Assembly: GCF_014192155.1 (NCBI RefSeq)
Contig: NZ_JACHXO010000002.1
Span: 580,017 to 644,016 of the forward strand
Direction: 5' to 3'
DNA length: 64,000 nucleotides
DNA from: Roseateles terrae
Lineage (GTDB): Bacteria; Pseudomonadota; Gammaproteobacteria; Burkholderiales; Burkholderiaceae_C
Position numbers and translations under genes: made by a program. Shown one piece after another: positions 52,702-63,831 of this stretch. The notes below the pieces were generated by a model. That model was given only the letters and a program-made list of their open reading frames with translations, ran no database searches and was not told the DNA's origin. Position 1 is the stretch's first letter, and every line of letters starts with the position of its first letter.

Positions 52702-54096
52702 ATGTTTGAGGATCGGAACTACAAGAGAACGTTCTACAGTGCGCCGCAATCGGTCCAGTCCTTCATCGCGGCGTTTCTCGAGCCCAGCCTGATCGTCCTG
52801 GTCTATCTCGCCGTGCTGGCCTGGTTTGGCGAGCCGGTGATGCGGTCGACCTATACGTTGTGCATGCTGGTGTTTGCGCTCACCTTTCCGGGACGCAACC
52901 ACTTCGGTGAACATCCTGCCAGTGCGGTGACCGACATCATCGGTTCCTGGCTGATGCTGCTGTTGATTCTTGGCATGTTTGCCTACGCCACCAGCAGCTT
53001 CCACTACTTCGAGCGCGATGTGCTGATGTGGTGGGCCATCCTCACGCCGGTGAGCCAGATCGTGGCGGTGGAGGTGGGCCGGCAGGTGCTGCGCTGGCGC
53101 TCGCGCCAGCCGTGGATCCGCCGCTCGGCCATCATCGTGGGCGCCGGCCCGCTCGGCGCCAAGGTGGCCCGGGCGCTGGAAGCCGGTCCCATGAAGGGCG
53201 TGGAACTGCTGGGTTTCTTCGACGACCGTCAGGATGACCGGCTGCATGGCGACACCAATGGCCGCATCCTGGGCACGCTGCCGGAGCTGAGCGACTTCGT
53301 CCGCGCCCATGGCGTGCGGGAGGTCTACATCACCCTGCCGCTGGGCTCGCAGCCCCGCATCGTGCAGCTGCTGGAGCAGGTGCAGGGCACCACCGCCTCG
53401 ATCTTCTTCGTGCCGGACGTCTTCGGCATCAGCATCATCCAGGGCCGCCTGCAGGACATGAACGGCGTGCCGGTGGTGGGCATTCTGGAAACCCCGTTCA
53501 CCGGGGTGAACGAGGTGGTCAAGCGCATCAGCGACATCATCCTGGCCAGCCTGATCCTGCTGCTGATCTCCCCCATCCTGGTGGCGCTGGCCATCGGGGT
53601 GAAGATGAGCTCGCCCGGACCGATCATCTTCCGCCAGCGCCGCAATGGCCTGGATGGCGACGAGATCATGGTCTACAAGTTCCGCTCGATGCGGGTGATG
53701 GACAACGGCACCGTGGTCAAGCAGGCCACCAAGGGCGACCCGCGCATCACGCCGTTTGGCGCCTTCATCCGCCGCACGTCCCTGGACGAGCTGCCGCAGT
53801 TCGTCAACGTGCTGCAGGGCCGCATGAGCATCGTCGGCCCCCGCCCGCATGCGGTGGCCCACAACGAGGAATACCGCCAGATCATCAAGGCCTACATGGT
53901 CCGTCACAAGGTCAAACCGGGCATCACCGGCTGGGCCCAGGTCAACGGTCTGCGCGGCGAGACCGACACCATCGACAAGATGAAGGCCCGGGTGGAATAC
54001 GACCTGGAATATCTGCGCAACTGGTCCCTCGGACTGGACCTGCAGATCATCGTGCGCACCGTGCGGCTCATGATTTTCGACCGCCACGCCTACTGA
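52702..54096 (+). CDS. undecaprenyl-phosphate glucose phosphotransferase (WcaJ/EpsB-like)
   Basis: Initiating phosphoglycosyltransferase of 464 residues. Four N-terminal membrane helices are followed by a Rossmann-like CoA-binding domain (AIIVGAGPLGAKVARALEA), a fifth hydrophobic segment (IILASLILLLISPILVALAI) and the C-terminal catalytic domain: FRQRRNGLDGDEIMVYKFRSM, RRTSLDELPQFVNVL, MSIVGPRPHAVAHNEEY and KPGITGWAQVNGLRGET. It transfers hexose-1-phosphate, probably glucose, to undecaprenyl phosphate at the inner membrane. It starts the exopolysaccharide locus. ATG 52702 gives the family N-terminus. Confidence 0.93.
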   Translation: MFEDRNYKRTFYSAPQSVQSFIAAFLEPSLIVLVYLAVLAWFGEPVMRSTYTLCMLVFALTFPGRNHFGEHPASAVTDIIGSWLMLLLILGMFAYATSSFHYFERDVLMWWAILTPVSQIVAVEVGRQVLRWRSRQPWIRRSAIIVGAGPLGAKVARALEAGPMKGVELLGFFDDRQDDRLHGDTNGRILGTLPELSDFVRAHGVREVYITLPLGSQPRIVQLLEQVQGTTASIFFVPDVFGISIIQGRLQDMNGVPVVGILETPFTGVNEVVKRISDIILASLILLLISPILVALAIGVKMSSPGPIIFRQRRNGLDGDEIMVYKFRSMRVMDNGTVVKQATKGDPRITPFGAFIRRTSLDELPQFVNVLQGRMSIVGPRPHAVAHNEEYRQIIKAYMVRHKVKPGITGWAQVNGLRGETDTIDKMKARVEYDLEYLRNWSLGLDLQIIVRTVRLMIFDRHAY

Positions 54097-54123
54097 CCCA
54101 GAAGCATCAGGAGCCTTCCCGTG

Positions 54124-55353
54124 ATGACCCCCACTCAACGCCTGCACGCCCTGCCCCGACCGGCCCGCCTCGGCCGTGCCAGCGGCCGCGGTTGCCGTCC
54201 GTCGGTGCTGTGGCTGCTGACGGCCGGCCTGCTGGGCGTCAGCGCCGGCGCCTCGGCCCAGAGCAGCGGCGCCCCCTGGTATCTCGGGGCCGCGCTGTCG
54301 CAGCAATATGCCAACAACGTCTTTCGCGAGAACTCGGCGGAAAACAGCGACCAGTACACCACCCTCACCCTGCTGGGCGGGGCGGACGTGCGTCTGGGCC
54401 GGCAGCGTCTGTATGCCAACACCAAGTGGATGGACAACCGCTACAACCACAACGAGCAGTTGAACAACCGCGGTTTTGACATCCGCACCGGCATGGACTG
54501 GTCCACCGTCGGCGATCTCTCCGGCAACCTGACCTACCTGCGCAAGCGCTACCTGGCGGATTACAACGCCACCTCGCAGATCGCGCCCACCACCGACCGC
54601 AATATCCAGACCGACCAGAGCGCGGAAGCTACGGTGCGCCTGGGTCTGCCGTCCACCACGCCGCTGGCGCTGGAAGGCGGTTATGTCTACCGCACCCGGG
54701 ACTATTCGCTGGCCAGTTATGTCAGCCAGGAATACCGTCAGGGCGCCACCTCGCTGGGCCTGACCTACAGCCCCAGCAGCCAGTGGCGTTTCGGTCTGGC
54801 CGGCCGCTACACCAAGGGCCGCAGCACCGACACCGACTTCGAATACTCCCGCAAGGACCTGGACCTGACCGCCGGCTGGACGCTGACCGGCTCGTCCAAC
54901 CTGAATGCGCGCGTCAGCCGCAGCCGGGCCGATGGCTTTGATGGGGTCACCGGCGCGCTGGTCTGGGACTGGAAACCGGGCGGCCGCTGGAGCCTGTCGA
55001 CCCAGATCTCGCGGGACACCGGCGTGGAAACCTATTACCTGGGTGTGGCGAACGTGGTGTCGGACTACAACCGGATCACCACCTCGGCGCAGGTGCAGGG
55101 TACCTACCGCCTCACCGGCAAGGTCAGCCTGACGGCAGGCGGCGGTTACTCGCGCGTCAGCCGTGACGACCGCAACCTCAACACCGGCTACAGCGACAAC
55201 AGCCGCTTCTACAACGCCGGCATCAGCTGGCAGGCCACGCGCGCCGTGACCCTGGGCTGCAGCTACAGCCGGCAGAGCCGCAATTCCTATAGCACCCTCT
55301 ACACCTACGATGCCTACACTGCAGGCTGCTATGTGCAGGGCGTGATCCAGTAA
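54124..55353 (+). CDS. outer-membrane beta-barrel protein of exopolysaccharide export, EpsL-like
   Basis: Protein of 409 residues with a long leader and signal peptide (VLWLLTAGLLGVSAGASAQS). The mature part is alternating polar/hydrophobic strands rich in Tyr, Arg and Thr (for example YLRKRYLADYNATSQIAPTT, NLNARVSRSRADGFDG), ending in CYVQGVIQ. This pattern resembles EpsL-type barrels of methanolan and similar exopolysaccharide loci in betaproteobacteria. It may let polymer cross the outer membrane or bind it. ATG 54124 is preceded by GTG 54121 in frame; either could serve. Confidence 0.75.
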   Translation: MTPTQRLHALPRPARLGRASGRGCRPSVLWLLTAGLLGVSAGASAQSSGAPWYLGAALSQQYANNVFRENSAENSDQYTTLTLLGGADVRLGRQRLYANTKWMDNRYNHNEQLNNRGFDIRTGMDWSTVGDLSGNLTYLRKRYLADYNATSQIAPTTDRNIQTDQSAEATVRLGLPSTTPLALEGGYVYRTRDYSLASYVSQEYRQGATSLGLTYSPSSQWRFGLAGRYTKGRSTDTDFEYSRKDLDLTAGWTLTGSSNLNARVSRSRADGFDGVTGALVWDWKPGGRWSLSTQISRDTGVETYYLGVANVVSDYNRITTSAQVQGTYRLTGKVSLTAGGGYSRVSRDDRNLNTGYSDNSRFYNAGISWQATRAVTLGCSYSRQSRNSYSTLYTYDAYTAGCYVQGVIQ

Positions 55354-55368
55354 GACCAGGGAGTATTC

Positions 55369-56397
55369 ATGAGCACCACCATCCTGTTGACCGGCGCGAC
55401 CGGCTACATTGCCTCCCACACCTGGCTGGCCCTGCTGGCGGCCGGTTACCGTGTCATCGGCGTGGACAACTTCAGCAACAGCTCGCCCAAGGTGCTGGAG
55501 CGCCTGGCCGAACTGAGCGGCCAGACGCCGCTGTTCGAGAAGCTCGACGTCTGCGATGCGGCTGCCCTGGACCGGGTGTTCAGCGAATACCAGCCCGCCG
55601 CCGTGGTGCACTTCGCGGCCTTCAAGGCCGTCGGTGAATCCACCGCCAAGCCGCTGGCCTACTACCGCAACAACCTGGACGGCCTGTTGACCGTCTGCGA
55701 AGTGATGCAGCGTCACGGCTGCAAGCGCATCGTCTTCTCCTCTAGCGCCACCGTCTATGGCCAGCCGAAGTCGCTGCCGCTGCGCGAGGATGCGGAGCTG
55801 ATGGCGGTCAATCCTTACGGCGCGACGAAGCTGATCGGCGAAGGCATCCTGCGTGATCTGGGCGCCTCCGACCCGAGTTGGCAGACCGCCTGCCTGCGTT
55901 ACTTCAATCCGGTGGGCGCCCATGAAAGCGGCCGCATCGGCGAAGACCCGCGCGGCATCCCCAACAACCTGATGCCTTACGTGACCCAGGTGGCCGTTGG
56001 ACGCCGCGCCAAGCTGAGCGTGTTCGGCAACGACTACGACACCCCGGACGGCACCGGCGTGCGCGACTACATCCACGTCGTGGATCTGGCCGAGGGCCAT
56101 GTGGCGGCGCTGAAGTTCCTGCTGGCCGGCCAGGAATCGATCTGGGTCAACCTGGGCACCGGTCGCGGCTACAGCGTGCTGGAACTGGTCAACGCCTTCG
56201 CCAAGGCGAGCGGCCGCGAGATTCCGTATGAGATTGCACCGCGCCGCCCGGGCGACGTGGCCGCCTGTTATGCGGACCCGGCGCTGGCCCGTGAACGGCT
56301 GGGCTGGACGGCAAAATACGATTTGGCACGGATGTGCGAGGACAGCTGGCGCTGGCAGTCCCGCAATCCCAATGGATTTGAGGGAGCAGAAGCTTGA
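55369..56397 (+). CDS. galE: UDP-glucose 4-epimerase
   Basis: Short-chain dehydrogenase of 342 residues that interconverts UDP-glucose and UDP-galactose. The NAD motif (LLTGATGYIASHT; Ala where GalE often has Gly-x-x-Gly-S), HFAAFKAVGES, SSSATVYGQP, the catalytic YGATK and LRYFNPVGAHESG are present. It supplies galactose for the polymer. Its stop overlaps the TTG start of manC. Confidence 0.94.
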   Translation: MSTTILLTGATGYIASHTWLALLAAGYRVIGVDNFSNSSPKVLERLAELSGQTPLFEKLDVCDAAALDRVFSEYQPAAVVHFAAFKAVGESTAKPLAYYRNNLDGLLTVCEVMQRHGCKRIVFSSSATVYGQPKSLPLREDAELMAVNPYGATKLIGEGILRDLGASDPSWQTACLRYFNPVGAHESGRIGEDPRGIPNNLMPYVTQVAVGRRAKLSVFGNDYDTPDGTGVRDYIHVVDLAEGHVAALKFLLAGQESIWVNLGTGRGYSVLELVNAFAKASGREIPYEIAPRRPGDVAACYADPALARERLGWTAKYDLARMCEDSWRWQSRNPNGFEGAEA

Positions 56398-57833
56398 GCA
56401 AGATTGACGTCCTGCCGGTCATCATGGCCGGTGGCAGTGGAACGCGGCTGTGGCCGTTGTCGCGTGCGGGTTATCCGAAGCAGTTCCTGATCCTCAGCGG
56501 CAACACCAGCCTGTTCCAGCAGGCGGCGGACCGCCTGGCCACGCTGGGCGCGGAAGACATCGCCGTCGGCGCGCCGCTGGTGGTGGGCAATGAAGAACAC
56601 CGCTTCATGGTGCTGGATCAGCTGCGCGAGCAGCGCCTGTCCCCCAGCGCCGTGATGCTGGAGCCGACCGGTCGCAACACCGCGCCTGCCATCACGCTGG
56701 CGGCCCTGCAGGCGTTGCAGGGCGGGTCGGATCCGGTGCTGGTGGTCACCCCGGCCGACCAGACGGTCACCGAAGCCGATGCTTTCACGACGGCGCTGCA
56801 GACGGCCATCCGTCAGGCGCAGGACGGCGCCATCGTCATCCTGGGCATCACGCCCGACCGTCCCGAAACCGGCTACGGCTACATCCGCGGCCAGGCGGAG
56901 GGCACTGGACTTCGGGTCGAAGCCTTTGTCGAGAAGCCCGATGCGGCCACGGCGCAGCGCTACCTGGACGAAGGCAGCTACTTCTGGAACAGCGGCATGT
57001 TTGTGCTGCGCGCCTCCACCTGGCTGAAGGCCCTGCAACGCTTTCGTCCTGACATCGAAGCGGCCACCCGCGCCGCCTTCGATGCCCGCCAAACCGACGG
57101 CGCCTTTGTGCGTCCGTCCAAGGACCTGTTCGGTCAGGTGCCGAGCGAGTCCATCGACTATGCGGTGATGGAGCACTGCCCCGGCAGCGAATTCCCGCTG
57201 CGCATGGTGCCGCTGGACGCCGGCTGGAACGACCTGGGCGCCTGGGAAGCCGTGTGGCAGGTCGCCCCCAAGGACAACGACGGCAACGCCAGCCGGGGTG
57301 ACGCCATCATTGCGGACAGCCGCAACACCCTGGTGCATGCCACCAGCCGACTGGTGTCGGCGGTGGGGCTGGACAACATCGTGGTGGTGGAAACGCCGGA
57401 CGCGGTGCTGGTGGCTGACCGCAGCAAGAGCCAGGACGTCAAGAAGATCGTCAATTCGCTCACCGCCAGCCAGCGGGACGAACACAACCTGCACCGCAAG
57501 GTGCACCGGCCGTGGGGCTGGTACGACAGCATCGACATGGGCGAGCGCTTCCAGGTCAAGCGCATCATGGTCAAGCCGGGCGCCTCACTGAGCCTGCAGA
57601 TGCATCATCACCGGGCGGAGCACTGGATCGTGGTGCAAGGCACGGCGGAGGTCGTCAACGGCGACAAGACCATCCTGCTGAGCGAAAACCAGTCCACCTA
57701 CATCCCGCTGGGCCAGGTGCATCGCCTGTCCAATCCGGGCAAGGTGCCGCTGGAAATCATCGAAGTGCAGTCCGGCTCCTATCTGGGCGAAGACGACATC
57801 GTGCGCTACCAGGACACCTACGGCCGCAATTGA
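56394..57833 (+). CDS. manC: mannose-1-phosphate guanylyltransferase/mannose-6-phosphate isomerase
   Basis: Bifunctional enzyme of 479 residues. The N-terminal nucleotidyltransferase ([23 protein letters not shown]) makes GDP-mannose, and the C-terminal cupin (about 350-475; RPWGWYDSIDMGERFQVKRI, MHHHRAEHWIVVQGTA) is the type II mannose-6-phosphate isomerase. It starts at TTG 56394, which overlaps the galE stop (TTGA) and follows AGGGAG by 8 bp. No nearby ATG gives a complete N-terminus. Confidence 0.94.
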   Translation: MSKIDVLPVIMAGGSGTRLWPLSRAGYPKQFLILSGNTSLFQQAADRLATLGAEDIAVGAPLVVGNEEHRFMVLDQLREQRLSPSAVMLEPTGRNTAPAITLAALQALQGGSDPVLVVTPADQTVTEADAFTTALQTAIRQAQDGAIVILGITPDRPETGYGYIRGQAEGTGLRVEAFVEKPDAATAQRYLDEGSYFWNSGMFVLRASTWLKALQRFRPDIEAATRAAFDARQTDGAFVRPSKDLFGQVPSESIDYAVMEHCPGSEFPLRMVPLDAGWNDLGAWEAVWQVAPKDNDGNASRGDAIIADSRNTLVHATSRLVSAVGLDNIVVVETPDAVLVADRSKSQDVKKIVNSLTASQRDEHNLHRKVHRPWGWYDSIDMGERFQVKRIMVKPGASLSLQMHHHRAEHWIVVQGTAEVVNGDKTILLSENQSTYIPLGQVHRLSNPGKVPLEIIEVQSGSYLGEDDIVRYQDTYGRN

Positions 57834-57906
57834 GGGATCGGCGCCGCGCTCGAAAACCGCTACAAAGCCGGGTACAAAGAAGCGCACGCTAGAAGAGGAG
57901 AAGGCC

Positions 57907-59187
<1,281 letters not shown>

Positions 59188-59267
59188 TGGCAGCATCGCC
59201 TCCCCGCGCGGCGACTGGTCCTGCGCCGCAGGTCCATTTATGTTTCGCTCTAAGGATTCATTGAGTC

Positions 59268-60338
59268 ATGACGATTCTCGTCACCGGCGGTGCCGGTTTC
59301 ATCGGCAGCAACTTTGTGCTGGACTGGCTGCGCTCGTCGGACGAGCCCGTGGTCAACCTGGATGCGCTGACCTACGCGGGCAATCTGGAGAACCTGGCCA
59401 GCCTGCAAGGCGATGCCCGCCACCAGTTTGTGCAGGGCGACATCTGCGACCGCGCGCTGGTGGACCAGCTGCTGACGCAGCACCGCCCGCGCGCCATCGT
59501 GCACTTCGCGGCGGAAAGCCATGTGGACCGGTCCATCCATGGCCCGGGCGCCTTCATGCGAACCAACGTCGAGGGCACCTTCACGCTGTTGGAAGCCGCC
59601 CGCGCTTATTGGGGCGCGCTGGCCGAGGACGCCAAGGCGTCGTTCCGCTTTCATCATGTCTCGACCGATGAGGTCTACGGTTCCCTGAAGCCCGAAGATC
59701 CGCCTTTTGCAGAGACTAATCCCTACGAACCGAACAGCCCCTACTCGGCCTCGAAGGCGGCCAGCGACCATCTCGTGCGCGCCTGGCATCACACGTACGC
59801 GCTGCCGGTGGTGACCACAAATTGCAGCAATAACTACGGGCCCTACCATTTCCCGGAGAAGCTGATTCCGCTGATGATCGTCAATGCCCTGGCCGGCAAA
59901 CCGCTGCCGGTCTATGGCGACGGGCAGCAGATCCGCGACTGGCTGTATGTCACCGACCACTGCTCCGGCATCCGTGCCGTGCTGGCGGGTGGCCGCGTGG
60001 GCGAGACCTACAACATCGGTGGCTGGAATGAACAGGCCAACATCGACATCGTGCGCACCGTCTGCGCACTGCTGGACGAGTTGCGCCCGGATGCTGCGGG
60101 GCCCTATAGCCGCTTGATCACCTACGTGAAGGACCGCCCGGGCCACGACCGCCGTTATGCCATCGACGCCCGCAAGATCGAACGCGAGCTGGGCTGGCGT
60201 CCCGCGGAAACCTTCGAGACCGGCATCCGCAAGACAGTGCAGTGGTATTTGTCCAATGAAGCCTGGGTCGCGCGGGTGCAGTCCGGTGCTTACCGTGACT
60301 GGGTGTCGCAGCAGTATGGCGCCGACCAGAGCCGCTGA
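59268..60338 (+). CDS. rmlB: dTDP-glucose 4,6-dehydratase
   Basis: Enzyme of 356 residues, second step of dTDP-L-rhamnose synthesis. The NAD motif [28 protein letters not shown], the STDEVYGSL segment, catalytic YSASKAASD and [18 protein letters not shown] are complete. It begins the rmlB-D-A-C set. Confidence 0.96.
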   Translation: MTILVTGGAGFIGSNFVLDWLRSSDEPVVNLDALTYAGNLENLASLQGDARHQFVQGDICDRALVDQLLTQHRPRAIVHFAAESHVDRSIHGPGAFMRTNVEGTFTLLEAARAYWGALAEDAKASFRFHHVSTDEVYGSLKPEDPPFAETNPYEPNSPYSASKAASDHLVRAWHHTYALPVVTTNCSNNYGPYHFPEKLIPLMIVNALAGKPLPVYGDGQQIRDWLYVTDHCSGIRAVLAGGRVGETYNIGGWNEQANIDIVRTVCALLDELRPDAAGPYSRLITYVKDRPGHDRRYAIDARKIERELGWRPAETFETGIRKTVQWYLSNEAWVARVQSGAYRDWVSQQYGADQSR

Positions 60339-60347
60339 GGGGCCGTG

Positions 60348-61229
60348 ATGAAGCTGCTACTGCTGGGCAAGTCGGGCCAACTGGGCTGGGAACTGCAACG
60401 CGCGCTGGCGCCGCTGGGGACGCTGGTGTCGCTGGATCGCACCGACGGCGGTGACCTCTCGGACAGCGACGCGCTGGCCGCCACGGTGCGCCGGGTCGCG
60501 CCGGAGGTGATCGTGAATGCGGCCGCCTACACGGCGGTCGACAAGGCTGAATCCGAAGAGGCGGCGGCTCGCCAGATCAACGCCACAGCCGTCGGTGTCC
60601 TGGCCGCCGAAGCACGTGCCCTGGGCGCCCTGCTGGTGCACTACAGCACGGACTACGTCTTTGATGGCAGCGGTGATCAGGCACGTGACGAATCGGCTGC
60701 CACCGGCCCATTGAGCGCCTATGGCCGCACCAAGCTGGAAGGCGAGCGCCTCATCGCGGAGCACGGGGCCGATGCGCTGGTCCTGCGGACCAGCTGGGTG
60801 TATGCGGCACGCGGCGGCAACTTCGCCAAGACGATGCTGCGGCTGGCGGCGGAGCGGGAACAGCTCAAGGTGGTCGCCGATCAGATCGGTGCGCCCACCG
60901 GCGCCGACCTGCTGGCGGACGTGACCGCACATCTGGTGCGCAGCGCGACGGCGGATCGGTCGCTGTGCGGGGTGTATCACGCGGTGGCCAGCGGAGCGAC
61001 GAGCTGGCATCAGTATGCGCAGCATGTGCTGCGGCGTGCCGCGGCCAAGGGCGTGACGCTCAAGGTGCAGGCGGAGCAGGTGGAAGCGATTCCAACCTCG
61101 GCCTACCCGGTGCCGGCGCCCCGGCCCTTGAACTCCCGCCTCGACAACCGCGCCCTGCAGTCGCGTTTCGGACTGGTGATGCCGCACTGGCAGACCGGTG
61201 TGGACCGCATGCTCGACGAGATTCTGTGA
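60348..61229 (+). CDS. rmlD: dTDP-4-dehydrorhamnose reductase
   Basis: Enzyme of 293 residues, last step of dTDP-L-rhamnose synthesis. [42 protein letters not shown], the catalytic YGRTKLEGE and [17 protein letters not shown] are typical. ATG 60348 is chosen over the preceding in-frame GTG. It lies 9 bp after rmlB. Confidence 0.95.
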   Translation: MKLLLLGKSGQLGWELQRALAPLGTLVSLDRTDGGDLSDSDALAATVRRVAPEVIVNAAAYTAVDKAESEEAAARQINATAVGVLAAEARALGALLVHYSTDYVFDGSGDQARDESAATGPLSAYGRTKLEGERLIAEHGADALVLRTSWVYAARGGNFAKTMLRLAAEREQLKVVADQIGAPTGADLLADVTAHLVRSATADRSLCGVYHAVASGATSWHQYAQHVLRRAAAKGVTLKVQAEQVEAIPTSAYPVPAPRPLNSRLDNRALQSRFGLVMPHWQTGVDRMLDEIL

Positions 61230-61237
61230 GGACCCTT

Positions 61238-62140
61238 ATGCCAACGACTCCTGCGACCTCCACCCGCAAGGGCATCATTCTGGCGGGGGGCTCTGGCACC
61301 CGGCTGCATCCGGCGACGCTGGCCATGAGCAAGCAGCTGCTGCCGGTCTACGACAAGCCGATGGTGTATTACCCGCTGAGTACGCTGATGCTGGCGGGCA
61401 TCCGGGACATCCTGCTGATCAGCACGCCGCAGGACCTGCCGCGTTTCGAGGCGCTGCTGGGGGATGGGTCGCGCTGGGGCATTCGGCTGGAATACTGCGT
61501 GCAGCCGTCGCCGGACGGGCTGGCGCAGGCCTTCATTCTGGGCCGCGACTTCATCAACGGCTCCCCGAGCGCGCTGGTGCTGGGCGACAACATCTTCTAC
61601 GGCCACGACCTGCTGGGTCTGCTGCGGGCGGCGGATGAGCGCACCAACGGCGCGACGGTGTTCGCCTATCACGTCCATGATCCGGAGCGTTATGGGGTGG
61701 TGGAATTCGACAATGACCGGCGCGCGCTGAGCATCGAAGAGAAGCCGCTCAAGCCCAAGAGCAACTATGCGGTGACCGGCCTGTACTTCTACGACTCGCA
61801 GGTCTGCGACATTGCAGCGGATATCAAGCCGAGCGCCCGTGGCGAGCTGGAAATCACCGACGTGAACGCGCGGTATCTGGCGCAGCAGGAGCTGAAGGTC
61901 GAGATCATGGGGCGCGGCTATGCATGGCTGGATACCGGCACCCATGACAGCCTGCTGGAAGCGGGCCAGTTCATCGCCACGCTGGAAAAGCGTCAGGGGT
62001 TGAAGGTGGCCTGTCCGGAAGAAATTGCCTACCGCCGCGGCTGGATCACCGCAGAACAGCTGGAGCGTCTGGCGCAGCCCATGTTGAAGAACGGGTATGG
62101 CCAATACCTGAAGCAACTGCTGAACGAGAAAGTGTTTTGA
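61238..62140 (+). CDS. rmlA: glucose-1-phosphate thymidylyltransferase
   Basis: Enzyme of 300 residues, first step of dTDP-L-rhamnose synthesis. [52 protein letters not shown] and [15 protein letters not shown] are diagnostic. The frame is open upstream to 60965, but the family starts at ATG 61238, 8 bp after rmlD. The stop shares one base with the rmlC start (TGATG). Confidence 0.96.
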   Translation: MPTTPATSTRKGIILAGGSGTRLHPATLAMSKQLLPVYDKPMVYYPLSTLMLAGIRDILLISTPQDLPRFEALLGDGSRWGIRLEYCVQPSPDGLAQAFILGRDFINGSPSALVLGDNIFYGHDLLGLLRAADERTNGATVFAYHVHDPERYGVVEFDNDRRALSIEEKPLKPKSNYAVTGLYFYDSQVCDIAADIKPSARGELEITDVNARYLAQQELKVEIMGRGYAWLDTGTHDSLLEAGQFIATLEKRQGLKVACPEEIAYRRGWITAEQLERLAQPMLKNGYGQYLKQLLNEKVF

Positions 62141-62691
62141 TGAACGTCATTCCGACCGCGCTGCCGGAAGTCCTGATTCTTGAACCGAAGGTGTTCGGGG
62201 ATGCCCGTGGCTTCTTCATGGAAAGCTGGACCGAGCCGAAGTTCAATGCAGCGGTGGGCCATGAGGTCCGGTTTGTGCAGGACAACCACTCCCGGTCCAG
62301 CCGTGGGGTGCTGCGGGGTCTGCACTTCCAGCTGCCGCCGCATGCGCAGGGCAAGCTGGTGCGGTGCACGGCGGGCGCCGTGTTCGACGTGGCGGTGGAC
62401 ATGCGCAAGTCCAGCCCGCGTTTCGGCCAGTGGGCGGGCGTGGAGCTGAGCGGGGAGAACCATCGTCAGCTGTGGATTCCACCGGGCTTTGCGCACGGCT
62501 TCCTGGTGCTGAGCGAGACGGCGGACTTCCTGTACAAGACGACCGACCTGTATGCGCCGCAGGCGGAAGGCTCGGTGCGGTGGGACGATCCGGCGATCGG
62601 CATTCAATGGCCGGACACCGGCGCGGCGCCCAAGCTGGCGGACAAGGACGCCCAGGCCCCGCTGCTGGCGGACGCGAAGTTCTTCGATTGA
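62140..62691 (+). CDS. rmlC: dTDP-4-dehydrorhamnose 3,5-epimerase
   Basis: Cupin epimerase of 183 residues, third step of dTDP-L-rhamnose synthesis. FGDARGFFMESW, FVQDNHSRSSRGVLRGLHFQ, the VRCTAGAVFDVAVDMR strand and IPPGFAHGFLVLSE hold the catalytic His and Tyr region. It starts at ATG 62140, overlapping the rmlA stop by one base. Confidence 0.95.
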   Translation: MNVIPTALPEVLILEPKVFGDARGFFMESWTEPKFNAAVGHEVRFVQDNHSRSSRGVLRGLHFQLPPHAQGKLVRCTAGAVFDVAVDMRKSSPRFGQWAGVELSGENHRQLWIPPGFAHGFLVLSETADFLYKTTDLYAPQAEGSVRWDDPAIGIQWPDTGAAPKLADKDAQAPLLADAKFFD

Positions 62692-62703
62692 GGCGCTGAG
62701 CGG

Positions 62704-63831
62704 ATGGCTGCGCCGCTGCTGCATCTGATTGCCGGGGCGCGGCCTAACTTCATGAAGCTGGCACCGCTGGTGCGGGCCTTGAAGGACGACGGTCGGCTGG
62801 CCTGGCGGCTGGTGCACACCGGCCAGCACCATGACCACGCGATGAGCGGCGTGTTCTTCGAGGAACTGGGGCTTCCCCCGCCGGATGTGTCGCTCGGTTG
62901 TGCTGGCGGGAGCCATGCACAGCTGACGGCGCGTATTCTGGACGCGTATGAGCCGGTGGTGGTGGCGGACCGTCCTGCCGCCTGCGTGGTGGTGGGCGAT
63001 GTCGATTCGACGCTGGCCTGTGCGCTGGTGGCCCGCAAACTCGGCGTGCGTGTGGCGCATGTGGAGGCGGGGCTGCGCAGCGGGGACATGCGGATGCCGG
63101 AGGAGATCAACCGGCGAGCCACCGATGCGATCTCCGACTGGCTGTTCACGACCGAGCCGAGTGCGGCGGAGCATTTGCGCCGTGAAGGGCATCCGGCCTC
63201 GCAGATCCATCCGGTGGGTCATGTGATGGTGGACAACCTGCTTTATCAACACACGCTGCTGGCGGGGGTAGATCGGCAGGGGTGGCCCGGGAGGGCGGAA
63301 CAGATGGCGGCGGTGGCCGCTGCCGGGCGTTATGGGGTGGTGACGCTGCATCGGCCGTCCAACGTGGACGATGCGGTGCAGCTGGTGGCGCTGCTGGAGG
63401 CGCTGGGAGACCTGTCGCGGCGATTGCCGCTGCTGTTCCCGGTGCACCCCCGCACGCTGGGCCGGATCCAGGCCTTGCGGCTGTCACTGCCGCCGACGCT
63501 GGTGCTGCTCCCGCCGCTGCCCTATCGGCCGTTCCTGGCCCTGTGGAGCGAGGCGGCGCTGGTGCTGACCGACAGCGGAGGACTTCAGGAAGAAACCACC
63601 GCGCTGGGGGTGCCGTGTCTGACGATCCGCGAAAACACAGAGCGGCCGGTCACGGTGGAGTTGGGGAGCAACCGGCTCGTGGGGACGCGGGCGGGAGATG
63701 TGGTCGCTGCGGCGCATGAGTGCCTCGACGCACTGGACCGGGGGGAACCGCGGCGGCGTGGGGAACGGCCGCCTCTGTGGGATGGCGCGGCAGCGCGCAG
63801 GATCGTTGAAGTCCTCGCGCGTGAGGTGTAG
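62704..63831 (+). CDS. wecB: UDP-N-acetylglucosamine 2-epimerase (non-hydrolysing)
   Basis: GT-B fold enzyme of 375 residues that forms UDP-ManNAc from UDP-GlcNAc. LIAGARPNFMKLAPLVRAL, HTGQHHDHAMSGVFFEELG, VVGDVDSTLACALVA, AHVEAGLRSGDMRMPEEINR and TDSGGLQEETTALGVPCLTIR are all present. Combined with the dehydrogenase at 57907 it suggests a ManNAcA residue in the polymer. It lies 12 bp after rmlC. Confidence 0.94.
   Translation: MAAPLLHLIAGARPNFMKLAPLVRALKDDGRLAWRLVHTGQHHDHAMSGVFFEELGLPPPDVSLGCAGGSHAQLTARILDAYEPVVVADRPAACVVVGDVDSTLACALVARKLGVRVAHVEAGLRSGDMRMPEEINRRATDAISDWLFTTEPSAAEHLRREGHPASQIHPVGHVMVDNLLYQHTLLAGVDRQGWPGRAEQMAAVAAAGRYGVVTLHRPSNVDDAVQLVALLEALGDLSRRLPLLFPVHPRTLGRIQALRLSLPPTLVLLPPLPYRPFLALWSEAALVLTDSGGLQEETTALGVPCLTIRENTERPVTVELGSNRLVGTRAGDVVAAAHECLDALDRGEPRRRGERPPLWDGAAARRIVEVLAREV

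Noticed and set aside
52459..56100. Very long open frame (over 1,200 codons) opposite the exopolysaccharide genes
   Set aside because: It is antisense to several clear enzymes, has His/Gln/Arg/Gly-rich shadow composition and no recognisable domain; GC-rich third positions create such frames.
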